From contig CAUTYZ010000004.1 of NCBI GenBank assembly GCA_963543015.1, positions 62,001 through 126,000 of the forward strand: a stretch of DNA of 64,000 nt, read 5' to 3'. This document shows positions 24,398 to 33,592 of the stretch, in pieces. The notes under the pieces are model-generated. The model searched no databases. It was not told the DNA's origin and worked only from the letters and a program-made list of their open reading frames with translations. This DNA is from Alloscardovia sp963543015. GTDB lineage: Bacteria > Actinomycetota > Actinomycetes > Actinomycetales > Bifidobacteriaceae. Positions within the stretch are counted from its first letter, which is position 1; every line of letters starts with the position of its first letter. Both the position numbers and the translations under genes were made by a program.

Positions 24398-25021
24398 ATG
24401 AGTACAGAATCAGATGCGAAAGCCCTCACCTACTTTCTTGCTGCTACCCCTTTAGCGAAGATTAAAGAACTCCTCGGCTTCAAAAGCACAACGAGTGCAC
24501 TTGCAGCAGTTCAACGCGGGCTCAAAGATGCGCAAAAGGGGAAGAATCCTGATACTGCGCGTGAAATTGAGATTGAACGCTTAGATGCTCTCTACCGGCA
24601 ACTCTACCCGGCAGCACTCCAGGGCGACATGAAAGCTGTTGATCAATGCTTAAAAATTGGAGAACAACGTCTACGCTTGCTCGATGCGCCACAGAAGACA
24701 CAGAACGGTCTGCTGAAAGCATACGAGGACACGGTTAAAGCCCTCGGTAAAGATGTCACCGAAAGGGATGAAGCTGTTATCCATACCGGTCGCATGATTG
24801 CAGCGCAAATCGACTACGCAGTCACTCACGGCACAGGACAGGAAGTGACGAAAGCGCTCTACTTGGTGCCTCACTTGATGAATGTGCTCACCACACTGGG
24901 CGCGACCCCTGAAGCGCGCAAGAGTCTTCAAAACTTCGCCGCACAATCCAACACCAGTGCGAGCCGAGAGCCAGTGGATGAGCTCGCGGCATTTAGAATG
25001 CGCAAATTCGGCACAACATAA
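24398..25021 (+). CDS. terminase small subunit
   Basis: A ~207-residue helical protein immediately before the large terminase, as expected for the small subunit that recognises the packaging site. The N-terminal region (TPLAKIKELLGFKSTTSALAAVQRGL) looks like a helix-turn-helix. The start may be ATG 24398 or the in-frame GTG 24383. Assignment rests on position, size and helix content; no catalytic motif is expected. Confidence 0.72.
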   Translation: MSTESDAKALTYFLAATPLAKIKELLGFKSTTSALAAVQRGLKDAQKGKNPDTAREIEIERLDALYRQLYPAALQGDMKAVDQCLKIGEQRLRLLDAPQKTQNGLLKAYEDTVKALGKDVTERDEAVIHTGRMIAAQIDYAVTHGTGQEVTKALYLVPHLMNVLTTLGATPEARKSLQNFAAQSNTSASREPVDELAAFRMRKFGTT

Positions 25022-25044
25022 AAGAGAGATGAGTGGAGGTGTCA

Positions 25045-26622
25045 ATGAGCCAATTATTCGGTACAACGGAACCACGCTTATGGACAAAACCACTCAGACC
25101 CCTCACCCCAGAAACAAGCCTCGGCTTCGAATGCGTAGAATTCGCCGAACAAATACTCCACGTCACACTCTACCCGTGGCAAAAATGGCTCCTCATCCAC
25201 GCGCTCGAACTCCTCGAAGACGGCATCACCTACCGTTTCCGCCGAATAACCGTCCTCGTAGCACGCCAAAACGGAAAAACCATGCTCGCCAGCGTACTCG
25301 CAGCATGGTGGCTCTTCGTAGACAGCGTACGACACCCAGATTGTGTCCCACCCGTCAAATTCAAAATCGTAGGATGCGCCAACAACCTCGACATCGCCCG
25401 CGAACCATGGACAGCAGTCAAACAATGGTGCGAAAACGAACCCGACACCGAAGAAGAAGCCGCGCTCGCCATACCAGCACTCCAGAATGCAATGCGCAAA
25501 ATCTACGATGCGAATGGTAAAGAGCTCCTGCGCGCTCGCAGTATGGCTCATTATGAGCTTCGCGCTGCAAGCCATGCTCGCGGTAAGCCTGCAAGCAAGG
25601 TAATTCTTGATGAGCTTCGCGAGCAAAAAACGTGGGATGCATGGAATGCGCTCTCCTCGACCACTCTCTCGTTTTGGAATGGACAGTTGTGGGGTGTATC
25701 GAATGCTGGTGAAGCATCCAGTGTGGTGCTCATGGCTCAACGTGAGGCAGCTCTTAAATTCATTACTGATTGGGACAAGAACATTCTTCACGGTGAGCAG
25801 TCCATCGAGGAGTTCGAAACGACTCACGATATGAGTATCGGCTTGTTCGAATGGTCAGCACCTGACGATTGTGGACTCGATGATGTGGATGCGGTTCTCC
25901 AAGCTAACCCTTCCATCGGGTATGGTGCGCAAACCGTGCAAATCGTAATGAGCGAACGCGAAGGCAAGCCAGAAGCCTCCTACAGGACAGAGAACCTTTG
26001 CCAATGGGTGACAGCAGACGTCGAGAGTTACATCAGTCGAGCAGAATGGGATGAAAGCATGAGCAAACCATTTGACATTCACATCCCCTATGGTGCTCGA
26101 ACGGTGTGGGGTATCGACGTATCAGCCGATCGCAGTCACACATGGATAGCGGCTGCAGTCCTCGACGAGGACAATATCCCCGTCGTTTCCTTGCGCGAAT
26201 GCAAGGAAGGGCTCATGTGGGTACCCGACTACATGGAAGCCCTCGCCCAAGAATCAGGCATGTGGGAAATCGCCCTCCAATCCAAAGGCTGCCCCGCCAT
26301 GGAATTCATCAAACCATTACAGGATAAAGGGTTCACCGTTCACGAAATCGACGGAAGCCACATCGGCTTAGCAACGGGACGATTCAAAGACCGAGTCAAA
26401 GAGCACAAGCTCAGACACGCACCCCAGCCACTCATTGATCAAGCAATCGAAGCAGGCGTCACCAAAGTCATCGCAGAAAACGAAGCATGGGACAGACGAA
26501 AAAGCATCGTCGACATTAGCGGTGTCATAGCACTCACCGTCAGCCTCTACGCCTTAGAAACCTGCGAACCACCAGCCCCACAAGCAAGCGCCTACGACAA
26601 CTACGAACTCATGACCTTCTAG
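25045..26622 (+). CDS. terminase large subunit
   Basis: The 525-residue packaging motor: an N-terminal ATPase with Walker A VLVARQNGKTM and Walker B VILDELRE, and a C-terminal RNase H-like nuclease with the metal Asp in VWGIDVSADRSHTW. The start is ATG 25045 with GGAGGTG upstream. Base composition is extremely C/A rich up to GCGCTCGC (25462 and again 25532), then T/G rich, then C/A again towards the 3' end. Confidence 0.93.
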   Translation: MSQLFGTTEPRLWTKPLRPLTPETSLGFECVEFAEQILHVTLYPWQKWLLIHALELLEDGITYRFRRITVLVARQNGKTMLASVLAAWWLFVDSVRHPDCVPPVKFKIVGCANNLDIAREPWTAVKQWCENEPDTEEEAALAIPALQNAMRKIYDANGKELLRARSMAHYELRAASHARGKPASKVILDELREQKTWDAWNALSSTTLSFWNGQLWGVSNAGEASSVVLMAQREAALKFITDWDKNILHGEQSIEEFETTHDMSIGLFEWSAPDDCGLDDVDAVLQANPSIGYGAQTVQIVMSEREGKPEASYRTENLCQWVTADVESYISRAEWDESMSKPFDIHIPYGARTVWGIDVSADRSHTWIAAAVLDEDNIPVVSLRECKEGLMWVPDYMEALAQESGMWEIALQSKGCPAMEFIKPLQDKGFTVHEIDGSHIGLATGRFKDRVKEHKLRHAPQPLIDQAIEAGVTKVIAENEAWDRRKSIVDISGVIALTVSLYALETCEPPAPQASAYDNYELMTF

Positions 26623-26635
26623 AAAGGAGAAAAAG

Positions 26636-26860
26636 ATGAGCTTTACGAGCCTCCTCAAACGAGCCAAAAACAAAACCATCGTCGTCAAAATTCACGACGA
26701 CGTATGGAAAGGCATCCTCACAGCATACGACTCACACTTCATCATCCTCACCAACGTGTACGCCCTTGACAACATCACCGGCACCACACCAGCCGACGGG
26801 CAATTCATACTCCCCCGCACGGGAATCGAATACATCCAAATACCCAGCGAAAGAGACTAA
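26636..26860 (+). CDS. Sm-like small protein between terminase and portal
   Basis: A 74-residue protein whose segment KNKTIVVKIHDDVWKGILTAYDSHFIIL, followed by a short hydrophobic strand region, has the spacing of an Sm/LSm fold (Sm1-type motif). Small Sm-like proteins at this place are known in some actinobacterial phages; function is not established. AAAGGAG precedes the ATG. It lies four bases before the portal gene. Confidence 0.65.
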   Translation: MSFTSLLKRAKNKTIVVKIHDDVWKGILTAYDSHFIILTNVYALDNITGTTPADGQFILPRTGIEYIQIPSERD

Positions 26861-26863
26861 ACC

Positions 26864-28135
26864 ATGGCACGCATCTTCTCCAGTATGGGAGCACTCAACG
26901 ACTGGAGCGCCGCCAACCGCATAACAGTCACCGACCCCGGAACACCACTCCTCAGCTACGACTCCACAGACTCCACCACCGGGCTCAACAGCCACCCCGT
27001 GCGCGAAGTCACCGACTTCATCGCACGACACATCAGCAGCCTGCCCCTCAAACTCTACAAACGCAAACCAGACGGCAGCCGCGAACGCATACGCGACAGC
27101 GCGCTCGCTGAGCTTGCAAAGAATCCGTCGGGCAATCCTGCGATTACGTCGAGTCAGTTCTGGTATTCGATTATCCAGGACGGGCTTCTCAGTGACCGTT
27201 TCCTCGCAATCATTGAGACGACCGCTGAAGGTGTGCGCTTGCTGCGTATCCCAACTCGAAGCTGGACTGTTATCACGAATAGTTTCGATGAACCGGTTGG
27301 AGCGAAAGTCACTATCGGCACGGATACGGTCACATTCGATGTCCACACGGATGGAATTTTGATGAATGTGGGTTATTCGCATTCGAGTGGTAAAGGCGAC
27401 CCGAAACCGAATCGTTTGAAAGACATTCTCGGAGAATATCAGTCCAGTATGGAGTATCGCCGTCAAATCAACGAGAAGGGCGTTCGCGCTCCCGTCATTA
27501 TCGAGCGCGATCGTGACTGGTCTGGACCCGAAGCACGTGAACGCTTCGCGCGAGGCATGAAAGAGTTCATTGGTCGAGGCTCTGCCGCTGGTGGTGGAAT
27601 TCTGCTCGAAGACGGTATGAAAATGAAGACTCTCGACATGTTCAAACCCGTCGACATGGACGATCTGAACGCGCGAGACAAAGTCAAGATTGACATTGCT
27701 AACGCTTACGGTATTCCCGCCGAAATTATCGGCATTAGGGAAGGCAACTTCAGTAACCTCACCGCTTTTAAACAAATGATGTACGGCACCTATCTCGACC
27801 CGTACATTGTTCAGCTCGAGCAAACTCTCAATCAAGGTCTTCGGGGCAAACTCAATACGGATCCTGATGTGTACTTCGAGTTCGACCGTGATGCACAGCT
27901 TCGAGGAGACCCAGAAGCACAGTATCGCTCCCTCGTCACCGCTTCTGGACGCCCTATTTTGACCACGAACGAGGTACGCGAGCTCATGAACAAGCCAAAA
28001 GTTGACGGCGGTGACGGACTCGTTACCCCTCTCAACGTGCTCATCGGCGGTCAAACAGACCCATATGACGGGCAAACAAGCTCAACCGGTACCGCAAATC
28101 AACCACAAGGAGAAACTCATGACGATTCTCACTAA
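26864..28135 (+). CDS. portal protein, HK97 family
   Basis: The dodecameric portal forms the DNA channel at one head vertex. The 423-residue length and segments such as HPVREVTDFIARHISSLPLKLY, PEARERFARGMKEF and the IANAYGIPAEIIG ... FKQMMYGTYLDPY region are typical of HK97-type portals. It overlaps the protease gene by 17 bases. A composition flip occurs at GCGCTCGC 27101, inside codons for Ala-Leu-Ala. Confidence 0.92.
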   Translation: MARIFSSMGALNDWSAANRITVTDPGTPLLSYDSTDSTTGLNSHPVREVTDFIARHISSLPLKLYKRKPDGSRERIRDSALAELAKNPSGNPAITSSQFWYSIIQDGLLSDRFLAIIETTAEGVRLLRIPTRSWTVITNSFDEPVGAKVTIGTDTVTFDVHTDGILMNVGYSHSSGKGDPKPNRLKDILGEYQSSMEYRRQINEKGVRAPVIIERDRDWSGPEARERFARGMKEFIGRGSAAGGGILLEDGMKMKTLDMFKPVDMDDLNARDKVKIDIANAYGIPAEIIGIREGNFSNLTAFKQMMYGTYLDPYIVQLEQTLNQGLRGKLNTDPDVYFEFDRDAQLRGDPEAQYRSLVTASGRPILTTNEVRELMNKPKVDGGDGLVTPLNVLIGGQTDPYDGQTSSTGTANQPQGETHDDSH

Positions 28136-28742
28136 AACCATTCGAACCCCCGTAAAGGCAACCGACGTCACCACAGACGACGGCACAGAAACGAACGTCG
28201 TAGCTTTTGAAGGCTATGCCGCCGTCTTCGACAACATCGACAGCGGCGGAGACAAAATCGTACCCGGCGCGTTCGCCGATACGCTCGCCAACGATTACCC
28301 AGATGACGGAGCAGACATCCCCGTCTACTGGAATCACAAGACCAACGATCCATTTATGAACCTCGGTATGACCACAAGGGCGACAGAAGATGAGCATGGT
28401 CTCAAAGTCGAAGGCACTATCGACACCAGCACCACGACCGGCAAGCAGGTAGCTAAGCTGCTTCGCGAAAAGCGTGTAACCCAGATGAGCTTCGCGTACG
28501 ACGTGGACGAGGGTGCGTGGATTGACGGCGTGAAGAATGCTGACGGCACGTATAGTCCAGGCTATTACGAGCTTCGCAAGCTGCGCCTCTTCGAAGTTAG
28601 TATCTGTCCTATCGGCATGAATACGGAAACGGAAGTCTCCGCAAAAACCGCTGTCCTTGGGCTCGCTCCAAACCAACAACCTGAAACCCATATCACAGTC
28701 AATGAGAATGCGAAGCGTAAGCTGCGCCTCCTCACCCTTTAA
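28119..28742 (+). CDS. HK97-type prohead protease
   Basis: A 207-residue serine protease of the herpesvirus-assemblin fold that trims the capsid protein in maturation. Seen are FEGYAAVFDNIDSGGDKIVPGAF, VYWNHK with the His, LKVEGTID and MSFAYDV with the catalytic Ser region, and LFEVSICPIGMN. The start at 28119 has AAGGAGAAACTC upstream and overlaps the portal end; longer open sequence upstream belongs to another frame of the portal gene. Confidence 0.92.
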   Translation: MTILTKTIRTPVKATDVTTDDGTETNVVAFEGYAAVFDNIDSGGDKIVPGAFADTLANDYPDDGADIPVYWNHKTNDPFMNLGMTTRATEDEHGLKVEGTIDTSTTTGKQVAKLLREKRVTQMSFAYDVDEGAWIDGVKNADGTYSPGYYELRKLRLFEVSICPIGMNTETEVSAKTAVLGLAPNQQPETHITVNENAKRKLRLLTL

Positions 28743-28766
28743 CCCCACCAATTGAAAGGAATAATA

Positions 28767-30011
28767 ATGAACATTAATGAAGAAATCACCCAGCACAAGA
28801 CTGCTGCAGAAACACTCTTGAAGACTGCAGAAGCTGAAGGTCGCCAGATGACCGAGAAGGAAACCGCAGACTTCGATAGCCACGTCAAGTCTGCAGAGGA
28901 GCTCCAGGCCGTGCTTGCGAAGGCAGCTGAAAACACTAAGCGCCTCGAAAACATCAGCACCGGGGTCAAGAGCTCGAACCTCGGTACTGCAGAAGCAGAC
29001 GTAACCTCTGGTGAAACCTTGGGGCAGCGTTTCACTGCAGGATCTGAATACCAAGCGTTTAAGAAGTCTGCTCGCGAGGTTGGCATTTCTGGCGATATTC
29101 GTATCCCAAAGACACGAATCGGCTCGATGAACGATTACATGAGCGAAAAGGCAGGCAACGCTCTTACTACAGGGACAGCGCACGTTCAGAACGTGCGTAT
29201 GCCCCTCGTTGATGCGACCGCACGTCCGGAAGTGACTCTGCTCGATGTGATTAGCCGTGGCTCTACCGCTGGCAACTTCGAATACTTGCAGGTCCAGTCC
29301 ATCAACCGTGCAACAGCCATCGTCCCAGAAAATACTGGTGATGATTCAGCAGATACCATCAAGCCGCAGTCCAGCTTGACCACCAGCCTCGAAGAGGCAA
29401 AGGTCTACGCTTACGCTGACGGTTACACCGTCACCAACCAGCTCCTTCAGGATGATGCAGCATTCGCATCCTTCCTTAACAACGAGTTCGACTACTCCTT
29501 CAATTTGAAGCTCGCTGACACTCTCTTGAACGGTTCGGGTACGAACGGTGTACCTAAGGGGTTGCTCCACACAACCGGTGTACAGGCTGGCGAGTGGTCA
29601 AAGACTGGTGACGAGGGACATAACCTTGTTGTTGCTATTCGTAAGGCATTGACCAAGCTGCGCACTGTAGGTGCTTCGGCAAACGCAATTCTGCTTAACC
29701 CAGCAGATGCTGAAAAGATTGACCTCATCGAGGACAAGAACGCTCGCTTCCTTGGAAATGGCCCATTCGCTCTCGGTCCAACAAACGTGTGGAGCCGTCC
29801 AATCATCGAATGCGACCAGCTCGCACAGGGCAAGGCAATCATCGGCGACTTCCGACAGATTGCACTCCTCGACCGCTCCGGTTTGACCGTCGAAGCATTC
29901 AACCAGCACAAGGACTACGCAGCTCGAAACCTCACATACGTCCGTGCTGAGCTGCGCGCTGCCCAGGCTATCTGGCGCCCATCCAATTTCGTCGTCTTGG
30001 AAGGCAAGTAA
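28767..30011 (+). CDS. major capsid protein, HK97 fold
   Basis: The 414-residue capsid subunit starts with a coiled-coil delta domain (MNINEEITQHKTAAETLLKT to about residue 70) that acts as scaffold and is removed by the protease. The body follows with GNALTTG, VIPENTGDDS-like central strands, LNGSGTNGVPKGLL and DFRQIALLDRSGLTVEAF near the end, all typical. Start ATG 28767 follows GAAAGGA. Codon use here is balanced and host-like, as in highly expressed genes, unlike the neighbouring skewed tracts. Confidence 0.94.
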   Translation: MNINEEITQHKTAAETLLKTAEAEGRQMTEKETADFDSHVKSAEELQAVLAKAAENTKRLENISTGVKSSNLGTAEADVTSGETLGQRFTAGSEYQAFKKSAREVGISGDIRIPKTRIGSMNDYMSEKAGNALTTGTAHVQNVRMPLVDATARPEVTLLDVISRGSTAGNFEYLQVQSINRATAIVPENTGDDSADTIKPQSSLTTSLEEAKVYAYADGYTVTNQLLQDDAAFASFLNNEFDYSFNLKLADTLLNGSGTNGVPKGLLHTTGVQAGEWSKTGDEGHNLVVAIRKALTKLRTVGASANAILLNPADAEKIDLIEDKNARFLGNGPFALGPTNVWSRPIIECDQLAQGKAIIGDFRQIALLDRSGLTVEAFNQHKDYAARNLTYVRAELRAAQAIWRPSNFVVLEGK

Positions 30012-30014
30012 AAC

Positions 30015-30251
30015 ATGAGCGACCAGTTGAACATGATCATCCTCGACGGTATTCGCTACCGTCCAGAAGATGCACCAACGCGCGACTACGAGCATATTGG
30101 CCCGCTCGGAGTGCCAGAACTCCCAGACGTCACCCTCACCCAGACAGCAGAAGAAACAGAAACTCCTGCTGAAGAGGCTGAAATAGAGGAGACTGAAACT
30201 CCTGACGACAAGCCAGCCGAGTCAGAGCCGAAGGAATCCAGCAAAAAGTAG
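30015..30251 (+). CDS. small acidic phage protein downstream of capsid
   Basis: A 78-residue protein with a short ordered N-terminus (LNMIILDGIRYRPEDAP) and a disordered Glu/Thr/Pro-rich C-terminus ending in KESSKK. Spacing of three bases after the capsid stop suggests co-translation. Role unknown; small head-associated proteins are often found here. Confidence 0.62.
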   Translation: MSDQLNMIILDGIRYRPEDAPTRDYEHIGPLGVPELPDVTLTQTAEETETPAEEAEIEETETPDDKPAESEPKESSKK

Positions 30252-30275
30252 CTAAAAGCAAAGGAGACATCACTC

Positions 30276-30797
30276 ATGATTTACCCAAACATGACAGATA
30301 ATCCAACGCTCAATGCCACATACTGGAAGAACGCTGCACAAAATGCCATCCGCTCCTACTGCGGATGGCATGTAGCGCCGTCCGTCGAAGAAACACTCAC
30401 CCTCGACGGGCACGGTGGAAGGATACTCCTGCTTCCCTCCAAACACGTCACAAACATCACCAGCATCATCATCAACAATGAAGAAATGCTTGACCATGCG
30501 ACATGGAGTAAAGCAGGAACCATCCAGTTCGACACAAACTGCATCCCTGATGCACCAGGGGCAATCCAAGTCACCCTCACCCACGGGTATAAGGCTGAAG
30601 AAGTCCCCGAAGTCATCGAACTCATGCGTGTACTCGCCAAGAGAGCATCACAGCATCAATCCACCCTCACCAGTCAAAGCGTCAACGGCTCCTCCGTCTC
30701 CTACCAGACGTACGGCGGAACAACACTCGGACTGTCACTGCTCAACGTGGAAAAAGAACTCCTAGCCCCCTACAAGCTCAACTGGAGCCTGTCATGA
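30276..30797 (+). CDS. head-tail connector (gp6-like adaptor)
   Basis: A 173-residue protein located right after the capsid genes. AAQNAIRSYCGWHVAPSVEETLTLDG and VIELMRVLAKRASQHQ are typical of the HK97 gp6/SPP1 gp15-like adaptors that sit under the portal. GGAGAC precedes the ATG. It overlaps the next gene by four bases. Assignment relies on position plus these segments. Confidence 0.75.
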   Translation: MIYPNMTDNPTLNATYWKNAAQNAIRSYCGWHVAPSVEETLTLDGHGGRILLLPSKHVTNITSIIINNEEMLDHATWSKAGTIQFDTNCIPDAPGAIQVTLTHGYKAEEVPEVIELMRVLAKRASQHQSTLTSQSVNGSSVSYQTYGGTTLGLSLLNVEKELLAPYKLNWSLS

Positions 30798-31195
30798 CAG
30801 ACTTCGACACAAGCCTCACCCAAGGCACAAGCTACGAGTTCCCCATGAACGGAGCAACCCAATTCACAAGGCTACGAGCCAAACGAATACCCAGCATCTA
30901 CAACCCCCAACAATCCAGCCTCACCTGGGATAATCCAGACACACTCACCTTCACCGGCGCGCTCGCTGCATCCACAAGCAGCCGCACCGTCGACTATCTA
31001 GATGAGAGATTTACCAGCACGGCTGTATTAACGGTTGCAGACCCGAATATAGATATTCAAGTAGGCGACCGCATCCGCTCCACCCCAGATGATGGGCGTA
31101 TCTGGCAAGTGACAGGCTTCCCATCCCGAGACGTGAACGCCTTCACCGGCTGGCAGCCAACCACCGAAATCAATCTCACAGAATGGAAAGGATAA
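30794..31195 (+). CDS. head closure / head-tail joining protein
   Basis: A 133-residue beta-rich protein in the position of the head-closure protein (SPP1 gp16-like), with VGDRIRSTPDDGRIWQVTGFPSRD as the most family-like segment. It overlaps its neighbours by four bases and one base. The octamer GCGCTCGC at 30959 codes for Ala-Leu-Ala in GALAASTS. Confidence 0.68.
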   Translation: MTDFDTSLTQGTSYEFPMNGATQFTRLRAKRIPSIYNPQQSSLTWDNPDTLTFTGALAASTSSRTVDYLDERFTSTAVLTVADPNIDIQVGDRIRSTPDDGRIWQVTGFPSRDVNAFTGWQPTTEINLTEWKG

Positions 31196-31473
31196 TGACC
31201 TCATCCGTTAAATTCAACGAGAAATTCTTTCAAAAACTCATGGATTCAGCAGAAGTTCGCTCCCTCACCGTAGCAGCAGCGCAAAAAGCCTTAGCCACAG
31301 CCCAAGCAAATGCACCAGTCGACACTGGAGAATACAAAGCAGGCTTGCAAGTCAAAGTCGAAAAACACCGAGACCGTACCGTTGCCATCGTGGAAGGAAC
31401 AGATCCAAAAACACTACTCGTCGAATCAAAAACAGGAAACCTCAAAAAAGCACTGAGAGCAGCAAAGATATGA
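31195..31473 (+). CDS. HK97 gp10-like tail completion protein
   Basis: A 92-residue protein with the signature APVDTGEYKAGLQV and GTDPKTLLVESKTGNLKKALRAAK of the HK97 gp10-like family, which joins head and tail. The ATG at 31195 overlaps the upstream TAA by one base and follows GGAAAGG. It overlaps the next gene by four bases. Confidence 0.8.
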   Translation: MTSSVKFNEKFFQKLMDSAEVRSLTVAAAQKALATAQANAPVDTGEYKAGLQVKVEKHRDRTVAIVEGTDPKTLLVESKTGNLKKALRAAKI

Positions 31474-31901
31474 CATCACTCATAGTCCTACCCAACATCG
31501 AACTATGGGCAATCAATTATCTACGCAACGCACTCAAAGACATAGACAACGTACAAATAGACATAAGAGTCCCCGCAGACTACAACGGACAATACAAACT
31601 CATAACCGTACGCAACGACGGCGGAGAACAAGACGAATTCAAAAAATTCACCCTCGACCTCGCCATCAACGTCTACGCCGCAAACAAAACAACCCCACTC
31701 GAATGCCTCGCGCTCGCTAATCGTAGTTATGGGCATTTAACCGATTTTTACTCGCTTCTTGACTGTGAGGGCTCTCCAGTTCTTGCAGTCAATAAAGACG
31801 ACAGTACAGTCCCTCACCTTATCGCTGATAATGCAGATTACGCACATTGTTATTTCACTGTGTCTCTTTCTGTCGTCGGCGATGAAGTGAGCGAATTCTA
31901 A
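31470..31901 (+). CDS. tail terminator-like protein
   Basis: A 143-residue protein before the major tail protein, where the tail terminator is expected. IELWAINYLRNALKDIDNVQIDIRVPADY and HCYFTVSLSVVGDE fit the size and fold of gpU-like terminators. The sharpest composition switch of the prophage is inside: the 25 codons before GCGCTCGC (31710) all end in C or A, while T/G endings dominate after it. Confidence 0.65.
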   Translation: MTSLIVLPNIELWAINYLRNALKDIDNVQIDIRVPADYNGQYKLITVRNDGGEQDEFKKFTLDLAINVYAANKTTPLECLALANRSYGHLTDFYSLLDCEGSPVLAVNKDDSTVPHLIADNADYAHCYFTVSLSVVGDEVSEF

Positions 31902-31926
31902 CCCCTATTTTGGAAAGGAAATTATT

Positions 31927-32775
31927 ATGACTCGAGATGCTCTCGGTAATGATCTGAACGCAGTGAAATACGTTATCACGTCAAAGATTCTGCTCGCTCC
32001 TTATGATTCGTCTGTCAAGATTCTTGCAGATATGATCGCAAGTAGCGTCGTAGACCCTGCAGTCACCCTCGCGACCTTGTTTAAGAAGGGTCTCACCGCT
32101 GTTGGATTGATTACCTCTGACGGTGCTCCACAGGATGGTCGAGATGCAGACGATGCTACAGAGTTCCATCAGCCAGGATACAAAATGAATGCAGATCCAA
32201 CACTGACCCTCGCATTCACCGTCGCTGAAGACAACGACTTGACACGTCTCATGACAATCGGCGCACCAGACGACAGTGGCGTCTATCACGTTCGAGATGT
32301 CGTACAGGACACAAAGTGGATTGCATATCAGGAAACAGCATACAAGAACGGCACTATTCGTCGCCGCGTAGGCGTTGTTCAGATTACGGGCAATGAGCCT
32401 GCACAGGATAATCGTGGTGAAGTCTCCGGCTTAGCATTAACAGCTACATGGACACAGGATTCAATCGTAGACGATGGCAAGAGCCGTTATCTCGAAGCAT
32501 ATTACGATTCGGCCGCCGTGGCTGCTACAAGCTTGACCGTTGCTCCTTCCACATTGAGCATTCAGAAGACAAAGACCGGTACCATTACCGCGACGGTAGC
32601 TCCTGAAACGGCAACTATTACAGCTGAATCTGCTGACGATTCCAAGGTTTCAGTCTCCGTCTCCGGTAAGACAATCACCGTAACCGGTAAGGATACAACG
32701 ACCTCACCAGTGACTATCACGGTAAAGTCTGGAACTCATTCAGCAACAGTTGCTGTTACTGTCACTGCTGCGTAG
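31927..32775 (+). CDS. major tail protein with C-terminal Ig-like domain
   Basis: The 282-residue tail-tube subunit. Residues 1-195 are the tube domain (beta-rich, PDDSGVYHVRDVVQDTKWIAYQETA). Residues ~200-282 are a BIG2-type Ig-like domain (TVAPSTLSIQKTKTGTITATV ... VTITVKSG), a common decoration of siphovirus tails that can bind carbohydrates on the host surface. GAAAGGA precedes the ATG. Confidence 0.88.
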   Translation: MTRDALGNDLNAVKYVITSKILLAPYDSSVKILADMIASSVVDPAVTLATLFKKGLTAVGLITSDGAPQDGRDADDATEFHQPGYKMNADPTLTLAFTVAEDNDLTRLMTIGAPDDSGVYHVRDVVQDTKWIAYQETAYKNGTIRRRVGVVQITGNEPAQDNRGEVSGLALTATWTQDSIVDDGKSRYLEAYYDSAAVAATSLTVAPSTLSIQKTKTGTITATVAPETATITAESADDSKVSVSVSGKTITVTGKDTTTSPVTITVKSGTHSATVAVTVTAA

Positions 32776-32795
32776 CAGGTAATTATGTAAGACTT

Positions 32796-32837
32796 GGGTG
32801 GTGTGGTTTCTCATCTCTTCTCTTCGCCACATCACCC
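32796..32837 (+). terminator. hairpin after the major tail gene
   Basis: GGGTGGTGTGG (32796-32806) and CCACATCACCC (32827-32837) form an 11-bp stem with one wobble and a 20-nt loop, followed only by a distant T-run. It may lower transcription into the tail-chaperone genes, as expected after a highly expressed tube gene. Confidence 0.5.
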
Positions 32838-32864
32838 ATTCTCTATCTTTTAAGGAAAAATTTT

Positions 32865-33326
32865 ATGGAAGAAAATACTGAAGATTTAACAATTTTTGAC
32901 ACGTGGACTGAAGCTGATGAAGAAGCTGCAGTCGAACAGGTCAAGACCTCTTATAAGATTCGTCACGTTATTAAGAATGGCGAATTTTGGGCTTTAGCGC
33001 CACACGGCACGATTTATAAGTTGCCGTTGTCTTTGTCTATCGCTGATTTTGAAAAGCTGACAGCCGCTGAGAATGATACTGATCAGTTCGAGGTTATCAA
33101 GTCTATTCTCGCCGCGTTCGTCGGCGACGAGCTCGCTGCCAAGTTGGAGCATGAGCCGGTTCTCTTCGCGTTTAATCTTTTACAGGATTATGGAGAGACT
33201 CTCGCGAAGGTTCAGGGTACAAGCTTGGGAAAATCCGATGGTTCTGTGGACTCCTCAACGGAGACGACGGAACCAGAATCCGAGCCGATTTCACAGCCAG
33301 AGGCTACAGTCTCCAGTCAGATTTAG
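32865..33326 (+). CDS. tail assembly chaperone G (short product)
   Basis: A 153-residue acidic protein read without frameshift. Its position between major tail protein and tape measure, and the frameshift site near its 3' end, make it the lambda gpG analogue, which helps to assemble the tape measure and tube. The C-terminal tail (SSTETTEPESEPISQPE) is disordered and would be replaced in the frameshifted product. Confidence 0.82.
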   Translation: MEENTEDLTIFDTWTEADEEAAVEQVKTSYKIRHVIKNGEFWALAPHGTIYKLPLSLSIADFEKLTAAENDTDQFEVIKSILAAFVGDELAAKLEHEPVLFAFNLLQDYGETLAKVQGTSLGKSDGSVDSSTETTEPESEPISQPEATVSSQI

Positions 33327-33571
33327 GAACTCGCTTAAAGTTTGTGGATGCGCTCGCACTCTATGAAATGCTTCTGTCAGATCCGAAAACGTACACGGGC
33401 GCAAAGAATATCGGTGCACTCATTCCGTTAAGTGCTACGGATTTGATACTTCAAAGCATGTTCACAAACGGTGCACTACTCACAAGTCACGGTGATAGTC
33501 CGGCATCTTATGTGCCGTCTGAGGATGAAAAAAGGAAGGCTGCTCAACATATGAGTAGCCTTTTCGCATAA
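32865..33571 (+). CDS. tail assembly chaperone GT (via -1 ribosomal frameshift)
   Basis: The heptamer G GGA AAA (33227-33233) is a classical slippery site in the gpG frame. After a -1 slip reading continues from 33233 with no stop until 33571, giving about 235 residues and adding a gpT-like C-terminus (FVDALALYEMLLSDPKTYTG ... SEDEKRKAAQHMSSLF). Lambda uses the closely related GGGAAAG. This two-product arrangement is highly conserved in long-tailed phages. The T part alone also has an in-frame GTG at 33344, but no good ribosome site. Confidence 0.87.
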
Positions 33572-33592
33572 ATAACAGGGTAAGGAGGAATT

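Noticed and set aside
26732..28075. A 447-codon reverse frame across the portal gene
   Set aside because: Shadow of the portal gene without ribosome site or family features.
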